A DNA stretch of 64,000 nt from Mesorhizobium sp. Root157 (GTDB lineage: Bacteria; Pseudomonadota; Alphaproteobacteria; Rhizobiales; Rhizobiaceae): contig NZ_LMGJ01000006.1 of assembly GCF_001427385.1 (NCBI RefSeq), forward strand, positions 68,012 to 132,011. The letters run 5' to 3'. The translations under genes and the position numbers were made by a program. Below, one piece after another: positions 49,253 through 60,951 of this stretch (positions within the stretch are counted from its first letter, which is position 1; each line of letters starts with the position of its first letter). A model generated the notes under the pieces. The model was not told the origin of the DNA. It searched no databases and worked only from the letters and a program-made list of their open reading frames with translations.

Positions 49253-49846
49253 ATGAGCGGCAGCGACGATCCGGCGGCTTTGACGGACTGGGCGGAAATC
49301 CGCCAGTGGCGCAAGGCGGAGCGCGAACGCCTTATCGCGGCCCGCCTTGCTGTTTCCGCCGACACCCGTTCGGAGATGTCTGCAAATATTGCCGAAGGCC
49401 TCGACCGCATGATCGGCGATCCTGCCGGGCGGATGGTCAGTATCTACTGGCCGTTTCGAGGCGAGCCCGATCTCCGGCCATGGATGGAAAGTATCAACGC
49501 GCGCGGCGGGCGAACCTCGCTGCCTATCGTCGTAGACAAGGGCCAGCCTCTTGTTTTCAAGGCATACAAGTCCGGAGACCGCCTGGAAAAGGGCGTTTGG
49601 AACATTCCGATCCCTGCCGAGGGCGAGTCGGTCTATCCCGACGTCGTCATCTCGCCGATCGTGGGGGTCGACCCCAGAAACTACCGGCTTGGCTACGGCG
49701 GAGGCTTTTTCGACCGCACACTGGCAGCAATGCCGTTCAAACCTCTTGTGATCGGCATAGGCTACGAGTTGCAGCGCATCCCGACCATATATCCGCAGGA
49801 ACACGATATCCCGATGGACCGCATTGTGACGGAGGCCTCAGCTTGA
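49253..49846 (+). CDS. fthC: 5-formyltetrahydrofolate cyclo-ligase
   Basis: 197 aa from the ATG at 49253, which has GGAGA at the right distance; the ATG at 49247 is too close to it. Motifs: RKAERERLIAAR for ATP, and GYGGGFFDRTLA near the C-terminus. It recycles 5-formyl-THF to methenyl-THF. In many relatives the 6S RNA gene lies just upstream; I see no such RNA in the 180 nt here. Confidence 0.92.
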   Translation: MSGSDDPAALTDWAEIRQWRKAERERLIAARLAVSADTRSEMSANIAEGLDRMIGDPAGRMVSIYWPFRGEPDLRPWMESINARGGRTSLPIVVDKGQPLVFKAYKSGDRLEKGVWNIPIPAEGESVYPDVVISPIVGVDPRNYRLGYGGGFFDRTLAAMPFKPLVIGIGYELQRIPTIYPQEHDIPMDRIVTEASA

Positions 49847-49861
49847 GCCTTCACATCTCGG

Positions 49862-50335
49862 TCAGGCCAGGTCCGGCTTCAAGCCGAGGGCGGTGCGATC
49901 GATGATCTCGCGCAGGGCGAAGGAAGAATTGATCTTGGTGACGTGCGGCATCGCCGACAGCCATTCCTTGTGGATGCGTTCGTAGTCGGCGAGATCCTTG
50001 GCGGCAATGCGAAGAATATAGTCATATTCGCCCGACATGAGGTAGCATGAAAGCACGTTGGGGCAGCGCTTGATTGCAGCCTCGAAGTCCGACAGGGTCT
50101 TCTCGAATTGGCCTGAAAGCGATATGTGCACGATCACGGTCGTCTGGTGTCCCAGCGCGGCGTTGGAAAGTTGGGCGTGGTAGCCTCTGATCGTGCCCGA
50201 CCGCTCCAGATTGTCGAGCCGTCTGGAGCAGGCGGATTGAGACAATCCCACTTTCTCCGCCAAGGCCGCATTGGGCATGCGACCGTCCTTCTGCAAAGTA
50301 TCAAGAATAGCGATATCAATCCTATCAAGCGCCAT
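49862..50335 (-). CDS. Lrp/AsnC-family regulator of alanine dehydrogenase (AldR-like)
   Basis: 157 aa. An N-terminal helix-turn-helix (ALAEKVGLSQSACSRRLDNLE, about 23-43) is followed by the ligand-binding RAM domain. It is divergent from ald with 153 bp between, the usual arrangement in which the Lrp-type regulator activates ald in response to alanine. Palindromes in the gap are candidate sites. Confidence 0.93.
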   Translation of the reverse strand: MALDRIDIAILDTLQKDGRMPNAALAEKVGLSQSACSRRLDNLERSGTIRGYHAQLSNAALGHQTTVIVHISLSGQFEKTLSDFEAAIKRCPNVLSCYLMSGEYDYILRIAAKDLADYERIHKEWLSAMPHVTKINSSFALREIIDRTALGLKPDLA

Positions 50336-50407
50336 TCTTCGTGAATCCTACGATCAATCAGCCATTTTCGACAAGCATTATCGAACATAAGCCGCCTCAG
50401 CAAGCGC

Positions 50408-50439
50408 CTTCGCAAATACATGCGAAGCGTTTCATGAAA
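50408..50439. promoter_or_regulatory. Candidate regulator sites between the Lrp-type gene and ald
   Basis: Two perfect symmetric sequences: CTTCGCA (50408-50414) and TGCGAAG (50421-50427) spaced 6 nt, and the 10-bp palindrome TTTCATGAAA (50430-50439). They lie 50-80 nt upstream of the ald start, suited to regulator binding. Confidence 0.5.
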
Positions 50440-50488
50440 GACTGCTCATATTGCAGGAATGATTGAATGGCTTGAAAGAGGACAACTC

Positions 50489-51604
<1,116 letters not shown>

Positions 51605-51625
51605 TGCGGGCGAGAGCCCATCAGG

Positions 51626-51650
51626 TGTCCGCGAGACCGTCTTGCGGACA
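51626..51650. terminator. Hairpin between convergent ald and ntrX
   Basis: TGTCCGC (51626-51632) and GCGGACA (51644-51650) pair perfectly over an 11-nt loop. There is no T-run, so termination is only possible. Confidence 0.35.
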
Positions 51651-51655
51651 TTGGT

Positions 51656-53017
51656 CTAAACACCCAGCGATTTCAGTTTGCGGTGCAGTGCGGACCGCTC
51701 CATGCCGATGAACTCGGCGGTTCGGGAGATGTTGCCTCCGAACCGGTTGATCTGAGCGATGAGATAGTCCTTTTCGAACTGCTCGCGTGCTTCGCGTAGC
51801 GGCAGCGCCATTATGTGTTGGTCGGACTGGTTGGGCGTGCGCGGCATCACGTCACCAATTTCGGAAGGCAGCAGGTCGGCAGTGATCGGAGAATCAACGT
51901 CGTCGCCGCGAGCCAGGATCATCAGGCGTTCGACGTTGTTGCGCAGTTGACGCACATTGCCCGGCCAGTTGTGAGCCTGCAGGACCGCCATCGCGTCGTC
52001 GCCGATCCGTCGGGATTTCATCCCGGCCTGGCGCGCGATCTGCTTCATGAAATGATCGACCAGATAGGGGATGTCCTCACGCCGTTCAGCCAGTCCCGGA
52101 ACCTTCACTGGCACGACAGCAAGGCGATGGTATAGGTCCTCGCGAAAGCGGCCGTCGGCGATCATCGCTTCGAGGTTCTGGGAGGTCGACGTGATGATGC
52201 GCACATCAACCTTGACGCGCTTGGTGCCCCCTACCCGCTCGAATTGCTGCTCGACCAGAACGCGCAGGATCTTGTTCTGCGTCTCTCGCGGCATATCCGC
52301 GACCTCGTCGACATAGAGAATACCGCGATGGGCCTCTTCGAGCGCGCCAACCTTGCGTTCGGTGCCGTTGGATTCGGTGCCGAAGAGTTCGATTTCCATT
52401 CGCTCGGGTGTAATCGTCGCCGCGCTCAGCGTCACGAACGGCCCACTCTTACGCGTCGACAGGGCATGTATTGCCCGCGCGGCCAGTTCCTTGCCGGAAC
52501 CGGAAGGCCCAATAATCATGACGCGGCTGTTGGTTGGGGCGATGCGCTCGATCGTCTGGCGCAACTGGCTCATGGCTGACGACATGCCGATCAGATCGAA
52601 TGTCTCTCCGCTACGCTGCTTGAGGTCCGAGACCTCGCGCTTGAGCTTCGACGTCTCGATCGCGCGTTCGGCAACAAGGATCAACCGATCCGCCTTGAAG
52701 GGCTTTTCGATGAAGTCATAGGCGCCTCTGCGAATGGCTGAGACGGCCGTCTCGATGTTGCCGTGGCCCGAAATCATGACGATTGGCAAGCTGGGGTGCA
52801 TCGTCTTGATCTCGTCCAGCAGAGCCAGACCATCCAGACGCGACCCTTGCAACCAGATATCCAGGAAGATCAGCCGGGGGGCGCGATCGGCGATCGCCGC
52901 AAGCGCGCTGTCCGCGTCATGCGCGGTGCGTGTTTCGTGGCCTTCGTCGCTCAGGATGCCGGCGACCAGTTCGCGGATGTCTTCTTCGTCATCTACGATG
53001 AGAATATCAGACGCCAT
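51656..53017 (-). CDS. ntrX: NtrX response regulator (AAA+, no GAFTGA)
   Basis: 453 aa: receiver domain with phospho-accepting Asp53, AAA+ domain with Walker A GPSGSGKE (170-177) and VDEVADMP, and a Fis-type HTH ending LKSLGV. The sigma-54-contacting GAFTGA loop is absent; the position reads NGTERKVGALEEA. It is therefore likely to regulate sigma-70-type promoters. NtrX overlaps the ntrY stop by 11 nt. Confidence 0.94.
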   Translation of the reverse strand: MASDILIVDDEEDIRELVAGILSDEGHETRTAHDADSALAAIADRAPRLIFLDIWLQGSRLDGLALLDEIKTMHPSLPIVMISGHGNIETAVSAIRRGAYDFIEKPFKADRLILVAERAIETSKLKREVSDLKQRSGETFDLIGMSSAMSQLRQTIERIAPTNSRVMIIGPSGSGKELAARAIHALSTRKSGPFVTLSAATITPERMEIELFGTESNGTERKVGALEEAHRGILYVDEVADMPRETQNKILRVLVEQQFERVGGTKRVKVDVRIITSTSQNLEAMIADGRFREDLYHRLAVVPVKVPGLAERREDIPYLVDHFMKQIARQAGMKSRRIGDDAMAVLQAHNWPGNVRQLRNNVERLMILARGDDVDSPITADLLPSEIGDVMPRTPNQSDQHIMALPLREAREQFEKDYLIAQINRFGGNISRTAEFIGMERSALHRKLKSLGV

Positions 53018-55286
53018 GGTCGATCTTTTCCGTTTCTTTTGAGGCTAGTGCACTGCTTTCGCCGGGTGCGGTCGGCGAGCCCGGCAGTATGATGCTGACC
53101 ATCGCACCGCGCCCACCGTGGAACTCGGCGGGTGCATCATGAAGCTCCAGCCGGCCGCCGTGGTCTTCCACGATTTTCTTGACGATAGCGAGGCCAAGAC
53201 CCGTTCCCTTGTCTCGTGTCGTCATATAGGGCTCCAGAAGACGTTGGCGATGTTCCCGCGGCAAACCTTTGCCGTTGTCGATGACATCGACACGAATCGC
53301 GTCATCTTCCCGCCCGGCGCGGATTTTGATGGCATTGGGCGCGCCGTCGCTCCGTTCAGTGCCTTCCATGGCCTCCGAAGCGTTCTTGATGATGTTTCCG
53401 AATGCCTGCGCGATCAACCGACTGTCGAACGTCCCTTTCAAGGGTTTGTCACCGAATGAACGCTCGAAGGTGATGTCGGGCCGGCTGACCTCTACGAGGA
53501 AAGAGGCTTCGCGCAGCGGCTCGCGCAAGTCGAGTTCCTTCATGTCCGGCTTGGGCATACGCGCGAACGAAGAGAACTCGTCGACCATACGGCCGATATC
53601 GCCGACCTGCCGGATAATCGTATCGGTGCACTGATCGAAGACCTCGCGATCCTCGGTGATCACCTTTCCATACCGGCGCTTGATCCGTTCGGCGGAAAGC
53701 TGGATAGGCGTCAGTGGGTTCTTGATCTCATGTGCAATGCGGCGCGCCACATCAGCCCAGGCAGACGAACGCTGCGCCTGAACCAGATCAGTTATGTCGT
53801 CTACCGTGACGACATAAGATTTCGCCGCCGCGTCACTGTCCTCCTCTTCCATTGTCACCTGGATATTGAAGGTGCGCTCGGCACCGAAACGATAAAACGT
53901 TACCTGCTCGCGGTAGGCCGACTTGTCGGACATGCGCCCGATCTCGAAAGCCCGCCCGACCAACGGCAGAAGCACGGAGAGGTTTTGCCCGATGGCTTTT
54001 TCGGCTGGAATGCCCAGCATCGTTTCGGCCGAGAGATTGACAATGGTGACGATGCCGTCAGCATCGACGCCAATGACACCAGCCGTCACACCCTCCAGCA
54101 CGGCCTCGGAAAAACGCCGGCGCTCGTCGATCAGATCCTTGGCCGAAAGCAGCTCGTTGCGCTGCGATTTCAGCTCCATGAGCATGTTGTTGAAGGTGTC
54201 GCCGAGCGAAGCGACATCGCCGTCCGAAGGGCGCACAGGAACCGACACATCGAGATTGCCGGTGGCCACCTCATCTGCGGCGCCGATCAACTGACGGATC
54301 GGACGGACCAGCCTGTCAGCCACAGCGATACCGGTCCAGATGGCAGAGAGGATGATGATCAAAGTGAGCGACAGATAAGGCAGCGCAAACGCAAGCTGCG
54401 AGGGACGCCGGTTGGCCTCGAGACCTTTATATTCGTCGGTATTGGCCCGCACGATCTGGCGGGCCTTGATGACTTCGGGATCGACCAGCTTGATGGTGTA
54501 AAGGTAGAGCCCTTCGATCTCCCTCAGCTTGACGATCGCGCCCATGATGTTGCGCGTACGCGGCTCGATCAGGACCGGCTTTCCATCCGATGCCGTCTCG
54601 ACCGCGCCGGAGGGAGGTTCCGGCATGGCGAAGTCGGTTTGGGTTACAGCGCTCACCACGAACGAACCGTCGGGCTTGACCAGCGCCGCGTGCGCAAGCC
54701 CTCTCCCGACCGTCTCCTTGTTCATGAGGTCGAGAAAGCCCGTTCGGTCAAGGCCATACAAGGTCCGGGCGTTGTCGAGATCATAGGCCATAGACAGCGT
54801 CGTGCCCTGCAGATTGCGGGCATTCTCCTGCACATAAGCATCGGCTATCGACAGCGACGAATTGATGATGGTCTTGGTGCGGATCTCGAACCAGCGGTCG
54901 AGACCGATGTTGAGCGTTACCGAAGCAACGACAGCGACCATGATAGCAGGGATGGCCGCAACCAAAACGAACATGGCCACGATGCGGACATGCAGGCGCG
55001 AGGCGGCCTTGCCGATGCGCCGCGCCATGACGATGCGGTGAATTTCCCGACCGATGATCGCGATCAGGACCAGAATGAAGGCGGCGTTGGCGCCAATCAA
55101 TGTCAGCGTCGTTGTCGCGTCCGGCGCGATCGGAGTCACGCCGACGAGGATTGCGAACGACACCGCTGCAGTCAGCAGCGCGCCCAGAATGGCCAAGATT
55201 CCGGGCAGCGCGAGTAGCCGACGCGCTTCCCCGAAGCTGCTCTTACGAAAGCGAAGCCCGCTCAATGTGGGTACCTGAGTCGCCAT
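53007..55286 (-). CDS. ntrY: NtrY membrane sensor kinase
   Basis: 759 aa from the ATG at 55286 (ATGs at 55304 and further upstream are also in frame; none has a good ribosome site). Two N-terminal helices pairs, a periplasmic segment, HAMP, PAS, then HisKA with phospho-accepting His519 ([21 protein letters not shown]) and HATPase (GTGLGLAIVKKIVEDHGG). Partner of NtrX in nitrogen, redox and envelope control. Confidence 0.93.
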   Translation of the reverse strand: MATQVPTLSGLRFRKSSFGEARRLLALPGILAILGALLTAAVSFAILVGVTPIAPDATTTLTLIGANAAFILVLIAIIGREIHRIVMARRIGKAASRLHVRIVAMFVLVAAIPAIMVAVVASVTLNIGLDRWFEIRTKTIINSSLSIADAYVQENARNLQGTTLSMAYDLDNARTLYGLDRTGFLDLMNKETVGRGLAHAALVKPDGSFVVSAVTQTDFAMPEPPSGAVETASDGKPVLIEPRTRNIMGAIVKLREIEGLYLYTIKLVDPEVIKARQIVRANTDEYKGLEANRRPSQLAFALPYLSLTLIIILSAIWTGIAVADRLVRPIRQLIGAADEVATGNLDVSVPVRPSDGDVASLGDTFNNMLMELKSQRNELLSAKDLIDERRRFSEAVLEGVTAGVIGVDADGIVTIVNLSAETMLGIPAEKAIGQNLSVLLPLVGRAFEIGRMSDKSAYREQVTFYRFGAERTFNIQVTMEEEDSDAAAKSYVVTVDDITDLVQAQRSSAWADVARRIAHEIKNPLTPIQLSAERIKRRYGKVITEDREVFDQCTDTIIRQVGDIGRMVDEFSSFARMPKPDMKELDLREPLREASFLVEVSRPDITFERSFGDKPLKGTFDSRLIAQAFGNIIKNASEAMEGTERSDGAPNAIKIRAGREDDAIRVDVIDNGKGLPREHRQRLLEPYMTTRDKGTGLGLAIVKKIVEDHGGRLELHDAPAEFHGGRGAMVSIILPGSPTAPGESSALASKETEKIDHGV

Positions 55287-55449
55287 TCCGCCAATTGAAA
55301 CCATGGATTGAGTCACATGTATGCAACGCATTGTGGCGATTATGCAACAAAGACCGGCCTGGAATATGTTTTTGAGCGGCTTTTCACAACCTGGACCTAG
55401 GTCTGGCCCCTGAGATTGCCGCGAAACCGTCAGCCCATGTGAAGGCGTT

Positions 55450-56904
55450 TCAGCGCGCCGACTTGTAGATGTTGATTCCGAGGTCGCGGATCTTCTTGCG
55501 TAACGTATTTCGGTTGAGGCCAAGCAGGTCGGCTGCCTTGATCTGGTTACCGCGCGTGGCAGTCATCGCGGCAAGCACCAGCGGATACTCCACCTCCGTC
55601 AGCACCCTTTGGTAAAGGCCGGGAGGCGGCATATCACCGCCGAACGATGCGAAGTGACGTTGCAGGTAATGCTCCATCGCCTGCCCGATTGAGAGGGTTT
55701 CGGGAATGAGCGTGGCGGTAGCGGCTTCGCCCGGCAGGTCACCGGCATTGAGTTCCGCCTCGATGATCTCGATAGAAATCTCATCCTGCGAATAAAGGGC
55801 GGCAAGCCGGCGCACCAGATTTTCCAGTTCGCGTACGTTGCCGGGCCACGGGTAGCGCTTCATCAGTTCGACGCCGGCAGCCGAAATCTGCTTGGCCTGC
55901 AAGCCCTGGCTGGTGCCAACCTTGAAGAAGTGCCACACAAGGTCGGGTATATCCTCGGAGCGTTCGCGCAGCGGCGGCAATCGCAGCGGCACGACGTTGA
56001 GCCTGTAGAACAGGTCTTCGCGAAACAGGCCCTGGTTGATCAGCGTGCGCAGGTCCTTGTTCGTCGCCGCCACGATCCGAACATCGGTCCTGATCGGAGT
56101 CCGCCCGCCAACGGTCGTGTATTCACCCTGTTGCAGAACACGCAGCAGCCGCGTCTGCGCTTCCATCGGCATATCGCCGATCTCGTCAAGGAACAGTGTG
56201 CCGCCCTCGGCCTGCTCGAAGCGTCCGGTGGAACGGTTCTGAGCGCCGGTAAAGGCGCCCTTCTCATGGCCAAACAGTTCGGATTCGATCAGATCGCGCG
56301 GGATCGCCGCCATGTTGATGGCAACGAACGGCCCACCGCGCCGGCGGCCATATTCGTGCAGGGCACGCGCCACGAGTTCCTTGCCGGTACCGGATTCGCC
56401 GCTGATCATGACCGTCAGATCGGTCTGCATCATGCGCGCCAACATCCTGTAGATGTCCTGCATCGCGCCGGAACGGCCGACCAAAGGCATGTTCTCCGGC
56501 TGGTCATCCAGCCGTGGCTCGATCTTCGGCCGGCGCGGCTGCGACAGGCCGCGATTGACGATTGCCAGCAGTTCGGTGAGGTCGAACGGCTTGGGCAGAT
56601 ATTCATACGCGCCCGCCTCGGAGGCGCGGATCGCCGTCATGAAGGTGTTCTGTGCACTCATCACGACCACCGGCAATTCCGGGCGCGCCTTCTTGATGCG
56701 CGGAAGCATGTCGAAGGCATTCTCGTCCGGCATGACAACGTCGGTGATGACCAGATCGCCCTCTCCCGCTGCGATCCACCGCCACAAGGTCGCTGCATTC
56801 GAGGTCACGCGGACCTCATGGCCAACCCGCGACAAAGCCTGGTTCAGCACAGTGCGGATGGCGGCATCGTCGTCGGCAACGAGAATATGGCCAGGCGCGG
56901 TCAT
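55450..56904 (-). CDS. ntrC: NtrC nitrogen regulator (sigma-54 activator)
   Basis: 484 aa: receiver domain with Asp55, AAA+ domain with Walker A GESGTGKE (169-176) and intact GAFTGA (216-221), and Fis-type HTH at the C-terminus ([20 protein letters not shown]). Activates sigma-54 promoters for nitrogen assimilation. Start shares an ATGA overlap with the ntrB stop. Confidence 0.95.
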   Translation of the reverse strand: MTAPGHILVADDDAAIRTVLNQALSRVGHEVRVTSNAATLWRWIAAGEGDLVITDVVMPDENAFDMLPRIKKARPELPVVVMSAQNTFMTAIRASEAGAYEYLPKPFDLTELLAIVNRGLSQPRRPKIEPRLDDQPENMPLVGRSGAMQDIYRMLARMMQTDLTVMISGESGTGKELVARALHEYGRRRGGPFVAINMAAIPRDLIESELFGHEKGAFTGAQNRSTGRFEQAEGGTLFLDEIGDMPMEAQTRLLRVLQQGEYTTVGGRTPIRTDVRIVAATNKDLRTLINQGLFREDLFYRLNVVPLRLPPLRERSEDIPDLVWHFFKVGTSQGLQAKQISAAGVELMKRYPWPGNVRELENLVRRLAALYSQDEISIEIIEAELNAGDLPGEAATATLIPETLSIGQAMEHYLQRHFASFGGDMPPPGLYQRVLTEVEYPLVLAAMTATRGNQIKAADLLGLNRNTLRKKIRDLGINIYKSAR

Positions 56905-58043
56905 ACTGCAATTCCTTCATTGCCTTCATCGAACCCGGCCGGAAGTTCCTTCCAGGCGGGCATAAGCACGCGGAAAGTGGTTCCACGCGGCGTGGTTTCG
57001 CATTCCACGATGCCGCCATGCTCGCCCACGATTTTGGCTACCAGCGCCAGACCGAGTCCGGAGCCATTCGGCTTTGTGGTTATGAATGGATCGAACAGGA
57101 TCGGCAGGATGTCCTCGGAGACACCCGACCCGTTGTCGCGCACACAGAATTCCAGCGGCAGCGATACGCGGTCCTGCGTACCGGGCACCGACATGCGGAT
57201 TCCGGGCCGGAACGCGGTCGATAGAGCGATCTCGCCCAGTGGATCGCTGCCAACCGCCTCGGCGGCATTCTTCACCAGATTGAGGAAGACCTGAATCAGT
57301 TGGTCGCGGTTGGCATAAACCGGAGGCAACGATGGATCATAGTCCTCGAAAATCTTGATCCTATTGGCAAAACCGTTCCTGGCGATGGCCTTCACGTGAT
57401 CCAGTACGACGTGGATGTTGACCGGATAGCGGTCGATTGGCCGCTCATCCGAAAATACCTCCATGCGGTCGACCAAAGCGACGATGCGGTCGGTTTCGTC
57501 GGTGATCAGGCGTGTCAGCGCGCGGTCCTCGTCCGAGGCGGACTGTTCGAGCAGTTGCGCAGCACCACGTATGCCGGAAAGCGGATTCTTGATTTCGTGC
57601 GCCAGCATCGCCGCCAACCCCGTCACCGAGCGGGCGGCCCCGCGATGCGTCATCTGGCGGTCGATCTTGTCCGCCATCGAACGCTCCTGGAACATCACGA
57701 CGACCGAACCCGGAAACTCCGGCACCGGCGCGACATAAAGGTCGACCATCTTTTCGATGCCGAGACGCGGCGATGAAACATCCACGCGATACTCGTTGAC
57801 CGGCGCACGGCGCTCACGAACCTGATCGATGAGGGTGAGCAGCGGACTGCCGAACGGAATGAGCTTCGACAAGGTGTTGCGGGCAAGCATGGCCGCACTC
57901 GAGCGGAAGAAGTCTTCGGCATCGGCATTGGCAAACGAGATTAACCCATCCGGGTCGACCATGATCACCGGCCGGCGGATCGTGTTGAGCAGCACCTGCG
58001 CGGCATCTGTGGTGGCAGGAATTTGCGGTTGCGCCATTGTCAT
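56901..58043 (-). CDS. ntrB: NtrB nitrogen sensor kinase
   Basis: 380 aa from the ATG at 58043, whose ATGA overlaps the dusB stop. Soluble PAS domain (about 15-120), HisKA with His149 in [20 protein letters not shown], and HATPase with [18 protein letters not shown]. It phosphorylates NtrC, under PII control. Confidence 0.95.
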   Translation of the reverse strand: MTMAQPQIPATTDAAQVLLNTIRRPVIMVDPDGLISFANADAEDFFRSSAAMLARNTLSKLIPFGSPLLTLIDQVRERRAPVNEYRVDVSSPRLGIEKMVDLYVAPVPEFPGSVVVMFQERSMADKIDRQMTHRGAARSVTGLAAMLAHEIKNPLSGIRGAAQLLEQSASDEDRALTRLITDETDRIVALVDRMEVFSDERPIDRYPVNIHVVLDHVKAIARNGFANRIKIFEDYDPSLPPVYANRDQLIQVFLNLVKNAAEAVGSDPLGEIALSTAFRPGIRMSVPGTQDRVSLPLEFCVRDNGSGVSEDILPILFDPFITTKPNGSGLGLALVAKIVGEHGGIVECETTPRGTTFRVLMPAWKELPAGFDEGNEGIAV

Positions 58044-59062
58044 GCCGCGCTCCGCAAGGCTTCTGTATCTTTTGCAAAGGCGTCGCGCAGCAAAGCGATG
58101 ACAGCGCCAGGCTCGCTGCATGTCAAAATCGCCTTGCGGCGCTCGGCCGAAACAGCGGCGGCATGCCGGTCCAGATACCAGCCTAGATGCTTGCGCGCCT
58201 GTCTCAACCCGCTTGCAACGCCGTAAAGCGCCAGCATGTCCTCATAATGTGAAACGACATAATCGGCGAGATCGGATGCATTCTCGGGCAACGCCGGAAC
58301 CTGCCGGCCAGCGGCAGTCGCAGCAACCACGCCAGCGATCCACGGTGCGCCATAATGCGCGCGTCCGGCCATAACGGCATCGGCTCCCGATTGATCGAGA
58401 ATGGCCGCCGCATCCTCGGCCGAGCCGACATCGCCATTGGCGACAACGGGAATCGAGACGACAGCCTTGATCCGCGCTATGGCCGGCCAGTCAGCCTTGC
58501 CATTGTAGAACTGGCAGCGCGTGCGGCCATGCACCGTCACCATCTTCACGCCCGCCTGCTCGGCCCGGCGAGCCAAAAGCGGCGCATTGAGCGCGTTTTC
58601 GTCCCAGCCGAGTCGCATCTTCACCGTGACCGGCACTTCGACCGCGTCGATAACCGCCTCGATCAGCGACAGCGCGTGATCGAGATCCAGCATCAGCGCC
58701 GATCCGGCATAACCGCCCGTTACCTTCTTGGCTGGACAGCCCATGTTGATGTCGATGATGTCGGCGCCCTCGCCCACGGCAATCCGGGCAGCCTCTGCCA
58801 TATATGCCGCTTCCCTGCCGGCAAGCTGGACCATATGGACCGGAAGGCCCGGATGGCGAATACGAACGTTGAGCCCTGTCCTGCCCTTGGCCAACTCGCC
58901 GCTGGCGACCATTTCCGACACGACCAGTCCGGCGCCATGCGCATAGGCACGCTTGCGAAATGGCTCATCGGTAACGCCGGACATCGGCGCCAGAAAAACG
59001 CGGTTGCGTATTTCGACGCCACCTATATCCAGCGGGTGGGCCAAGGCGGTCACATCAAGCAT
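58040..59062 (-). CDS. dusB: tRNA-dihydrouridine synthase B
   Basis: 340-aa FMN TIM barrel. [12 protein letters not shown] near the N-terminus, catalytic Cys in [12 protein letters not shown], and [12 protein letters not shown] for FMN. Upstream of ntrB in the same operon, as in many proteobacteria (dusB-ntrBC here rather than dusB-fis). The ATG at 59062 is preferred to the TTG at 59068. Confidence 0.94.
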   Translation of the reverse strand: MLDVTALAHPLDIGGVEIRNRVFLAPMSGVTDEPFRKRAYAHGAGLVVSEMVASGELAKGRTGLNVRIRHPGLPVHMVQLAGREAAYMAEAARIAVGEGADIIDINMGCPAKKVTGGYAGSALMLDLDHALSLIEAVIDAVEVPVTVKMRLGWDENALNAPLLARRAEQAGVKMVTVHGRTRCQFYNGKADWPAIARIKAVVSIPVVANGDVGSAEDAAAILDQSGADAVMAGRAHYGAPWIAGVVAATAAGRQVPALPENASDLADYVVSHYEDMLALYGVASGLRQARKHLGWYLDRHAAAVSAERRKAILTCSEPGAVIALLRDAFAKDTEALRSAA

Positions 59063-59200
59063 GCACAAAAACCAAGCAACAAATAGCGCTGCACATTATC
59101 TAGACAAGCTACGCAGCGAGCGCAACGCGCAATGACGTCACATTGAGGCGGATTTTGGAAAATGCTGGCCTTCTCACAATCTCCCGACTAAGCGTCAGCC

Positions 59201-60430
59201 ATGGCGAACCCGTCCAACATTTCCCTGGCAGGACATGCGAACCGGATCGCGGCGGTGATTGTTGCCGCCGGGCGCGGCGAGCGTGCCGGACAGGCTGACG
59301 GACCGAAGCAATACCGCAATATCGGCGGGCGCGCCGTCATCGCGCACACACTGGAAACATTCCTTTCGCACCCACGCGTCGATGTTGTCGTCGTTGCGAT
59401 CCATGCCGACGACAGGGAGCTTTTCGAACAGGCGGTGGGAGCGCATTTTGAACGCGTCATTACTGTCGTTGGCGGGCCGACGCGACAGGAATCGGTGCGG
59501 CTTGGATTGCTTGCACTGCAGGACCACGCGCCAGCCAAGGTGCTGATCCACGACGCGGTGCGGCCATTTGCCGACAACGATCTTGTCAGTCGCACCATCG
59601 ATGCGATCGGTGGATCCCAAGGAGCGCTGCCGGCACTGCCCGTCGCGGACACCTTGAAACGCGAGGCGTTCGGAGGTTTGATCGGCGAAACCGTGCCGCG
59701 CGCCGGCCTGCATGGTGCGCAGACACCACAAGGCTTTCCTTACGCGGAAATCCTCGCTGCGCACGAGCGGGCACATCAACTCGGCCGGCATGATTTCACC
59801 GATGACGCGGCCATTGCCGAATGGGCAAGCATCCCGGTCATGCTCGTGCCTGGCTCGCCGGACAATATGAAACTCACCTGGGCGAGAGATATTTCAATGG
59901 CTGACCAGAGGCTCAAGACAATGGCTCCAAGCTTTCCCGATGTCCGCACCGGCAACGGCTATGATGTCCATTCGTTTGAAACTGGCGACCATGTCACCCT
60001 TTGCGGCGTTGCCATTCCCCACGGCAAAAAACTATCGGGTCATTCGGATGCCGATGTCGGTCTCCACGCCCTTACCGACGCACTGCTGGCAACCTGTGGA
60101 GAAGGCGATATCGGAACGCATTTCCCGCCCTCCGATCCCCAATGGAAAGGGGCTGCCTCACATCTGTTCGTCGAGCATGCGGTCAAGCTGGTGCGCGAGC
60201 GCGGCGGACGCATTGCCAATGCCGACGTGACTCTCATTTGCGAAGCGCCCAAAATCGGCCCCCACCGCGACGCAATGGTTTCGGCGCTAGCCAACATGCT
60301 CGGCATTGCTGGCGGGCGCATTTCGATCAAGGCAACCACCAACGAGAAGCTGGGATTTATCGGCCGCGAGGAAGGCATCGCGGCCATCGCGACCACAAGC
60401 GTCATCTATCCTGGAGAGGTGCCGGAGTGA
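59201..60430 (+). CDS. ispDF: Bifunctional IspD-IspF of the MEP isoprenoid pathway
   Basis: 409 aa. IspD half (about 1-235): [17 protein letters not shown] for CTP binding, and HDAVRPF. IspF half (about 243-409): GNGYDVHSF with zinc ligands, [18 protein letters not shown] and [12 protein letters not shown]. The fusion of the third and fifth MEP steps is typical of alphaproteobacteria. Divergent from dusB; its stop overlaps the next start (GTGA). Confidence 0.95.
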   Translation: MANPSNISLAGHANRIAAVIVAAGRGERAGQADGPKQYRNIGGRAVIAHTLETFLSHPRVDVVVVAIHADDRELFEQAVGAHFERVITVVGGPTRQESVRLGLLALQDHAPAKVLIHDAVRPFADNDLVSRTIDAIGGSQGALPALPVADTLKREAFGGLIGETVPRAGLHGAQTPQGFPYAEILAAHERAHQLGRHDFTDDAAIAEWASIPVMLVPGSPDNMKLTWARDISMADQRLKTMAPSFPDVRTGNGYDVHSFETGDHVTLCGVAIPHGKKLSGHSDADVGLHALTDALLATCGEGDIGTHFPPSDPQWKGAASHLFVEHAVKLVRERGGRIANADVTLICEAPKIGPHRDAMVSALANMLGIAGGRISIKATTNEKLGFIGREEGIAAIATTSVIYPGEVPE

Positions 60431-60945
60431 CCGAAGCAGGCGCTGGCGAAGTCAAGCAGTCCGGTATCGGCGATCTGACCAGCCGTTTCTTGCAGGCGTG
60501 CCAAAGACATGGCGTTCTTGCGGCGACTGCGGAAAGCTGCACGGGCGGCCTTATCATCGCGGCAATGACGGATATTCCCGGCTCGTCATCTACGGTGGAT
60601 CGCGGCTTTGTCACCTATTCCAATGAAGCCAAGGTTGACATGTTGGGCGTAGCGGCTGCAACGCTGGACGCGTATGGCGCGGTCTCGTCCCAGACCGCCC
60701 ACGAAATGGCCAAGGGTGCGCTGGAGCGATCAAGGGCGGGCATCGCGCTCGCCGTAACCGGCATTGCCGGTCCCGATGGCGGCAGCGCCGACAAGCCGGT
60801 CGGGCTTGTCTGGTTCGGCCTTGCACGTAGCGGAATGCCCGTGGTGACGGAAAAGCGCGTTTTCGACAATCGCGGTCGCGACTTCATCCGCCGCGAAACA
60901 GTGCGCCATGCCCTGACCATGGGGCTCAGCGCGCTAGCTGGTTAA
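60427..60945 (+). CDS. CinA C-terminal domain protein (nicotinamide-nucleotide amidase, PncC type)
   Basis: 172 aa from a GTG at 60427 overlapping the ispDF stop by 4 nt. The single CinA domain has AESCTGGLI (active-site Ser/Thr), [15 protein letters not shown] [11 protein letters not shown] and VGLVWFGL. It removes the amide from NMN in the NAD salvage cycle. Confidence 0.9.
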   Translation: MTEAGAGEVKQSGIGDLTSRFLQACQRHGVLAATAESCTGGLIIAAMTDIPGSSSTVDRGFVTYSNEAKVDMLGVAAATLDAYGAVSSQTAHEMAKGALERSRAGIALAVTGIAGPDGGSADKPVGLVWFGLARSGMPVVTEKRVFDNRGRDFIRRETVRHALTMGLSALAG

Positions 60946-60951
60946 CGCTCG

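Noticed and set aside
53730..55217. 495-codon plus-strand ORF, and similarly 55930-57294
   Set aside because: Antisense shadows of ntrY and of ntrC/ntrB; compositions are His/Arg/Asp-rich without motifs.
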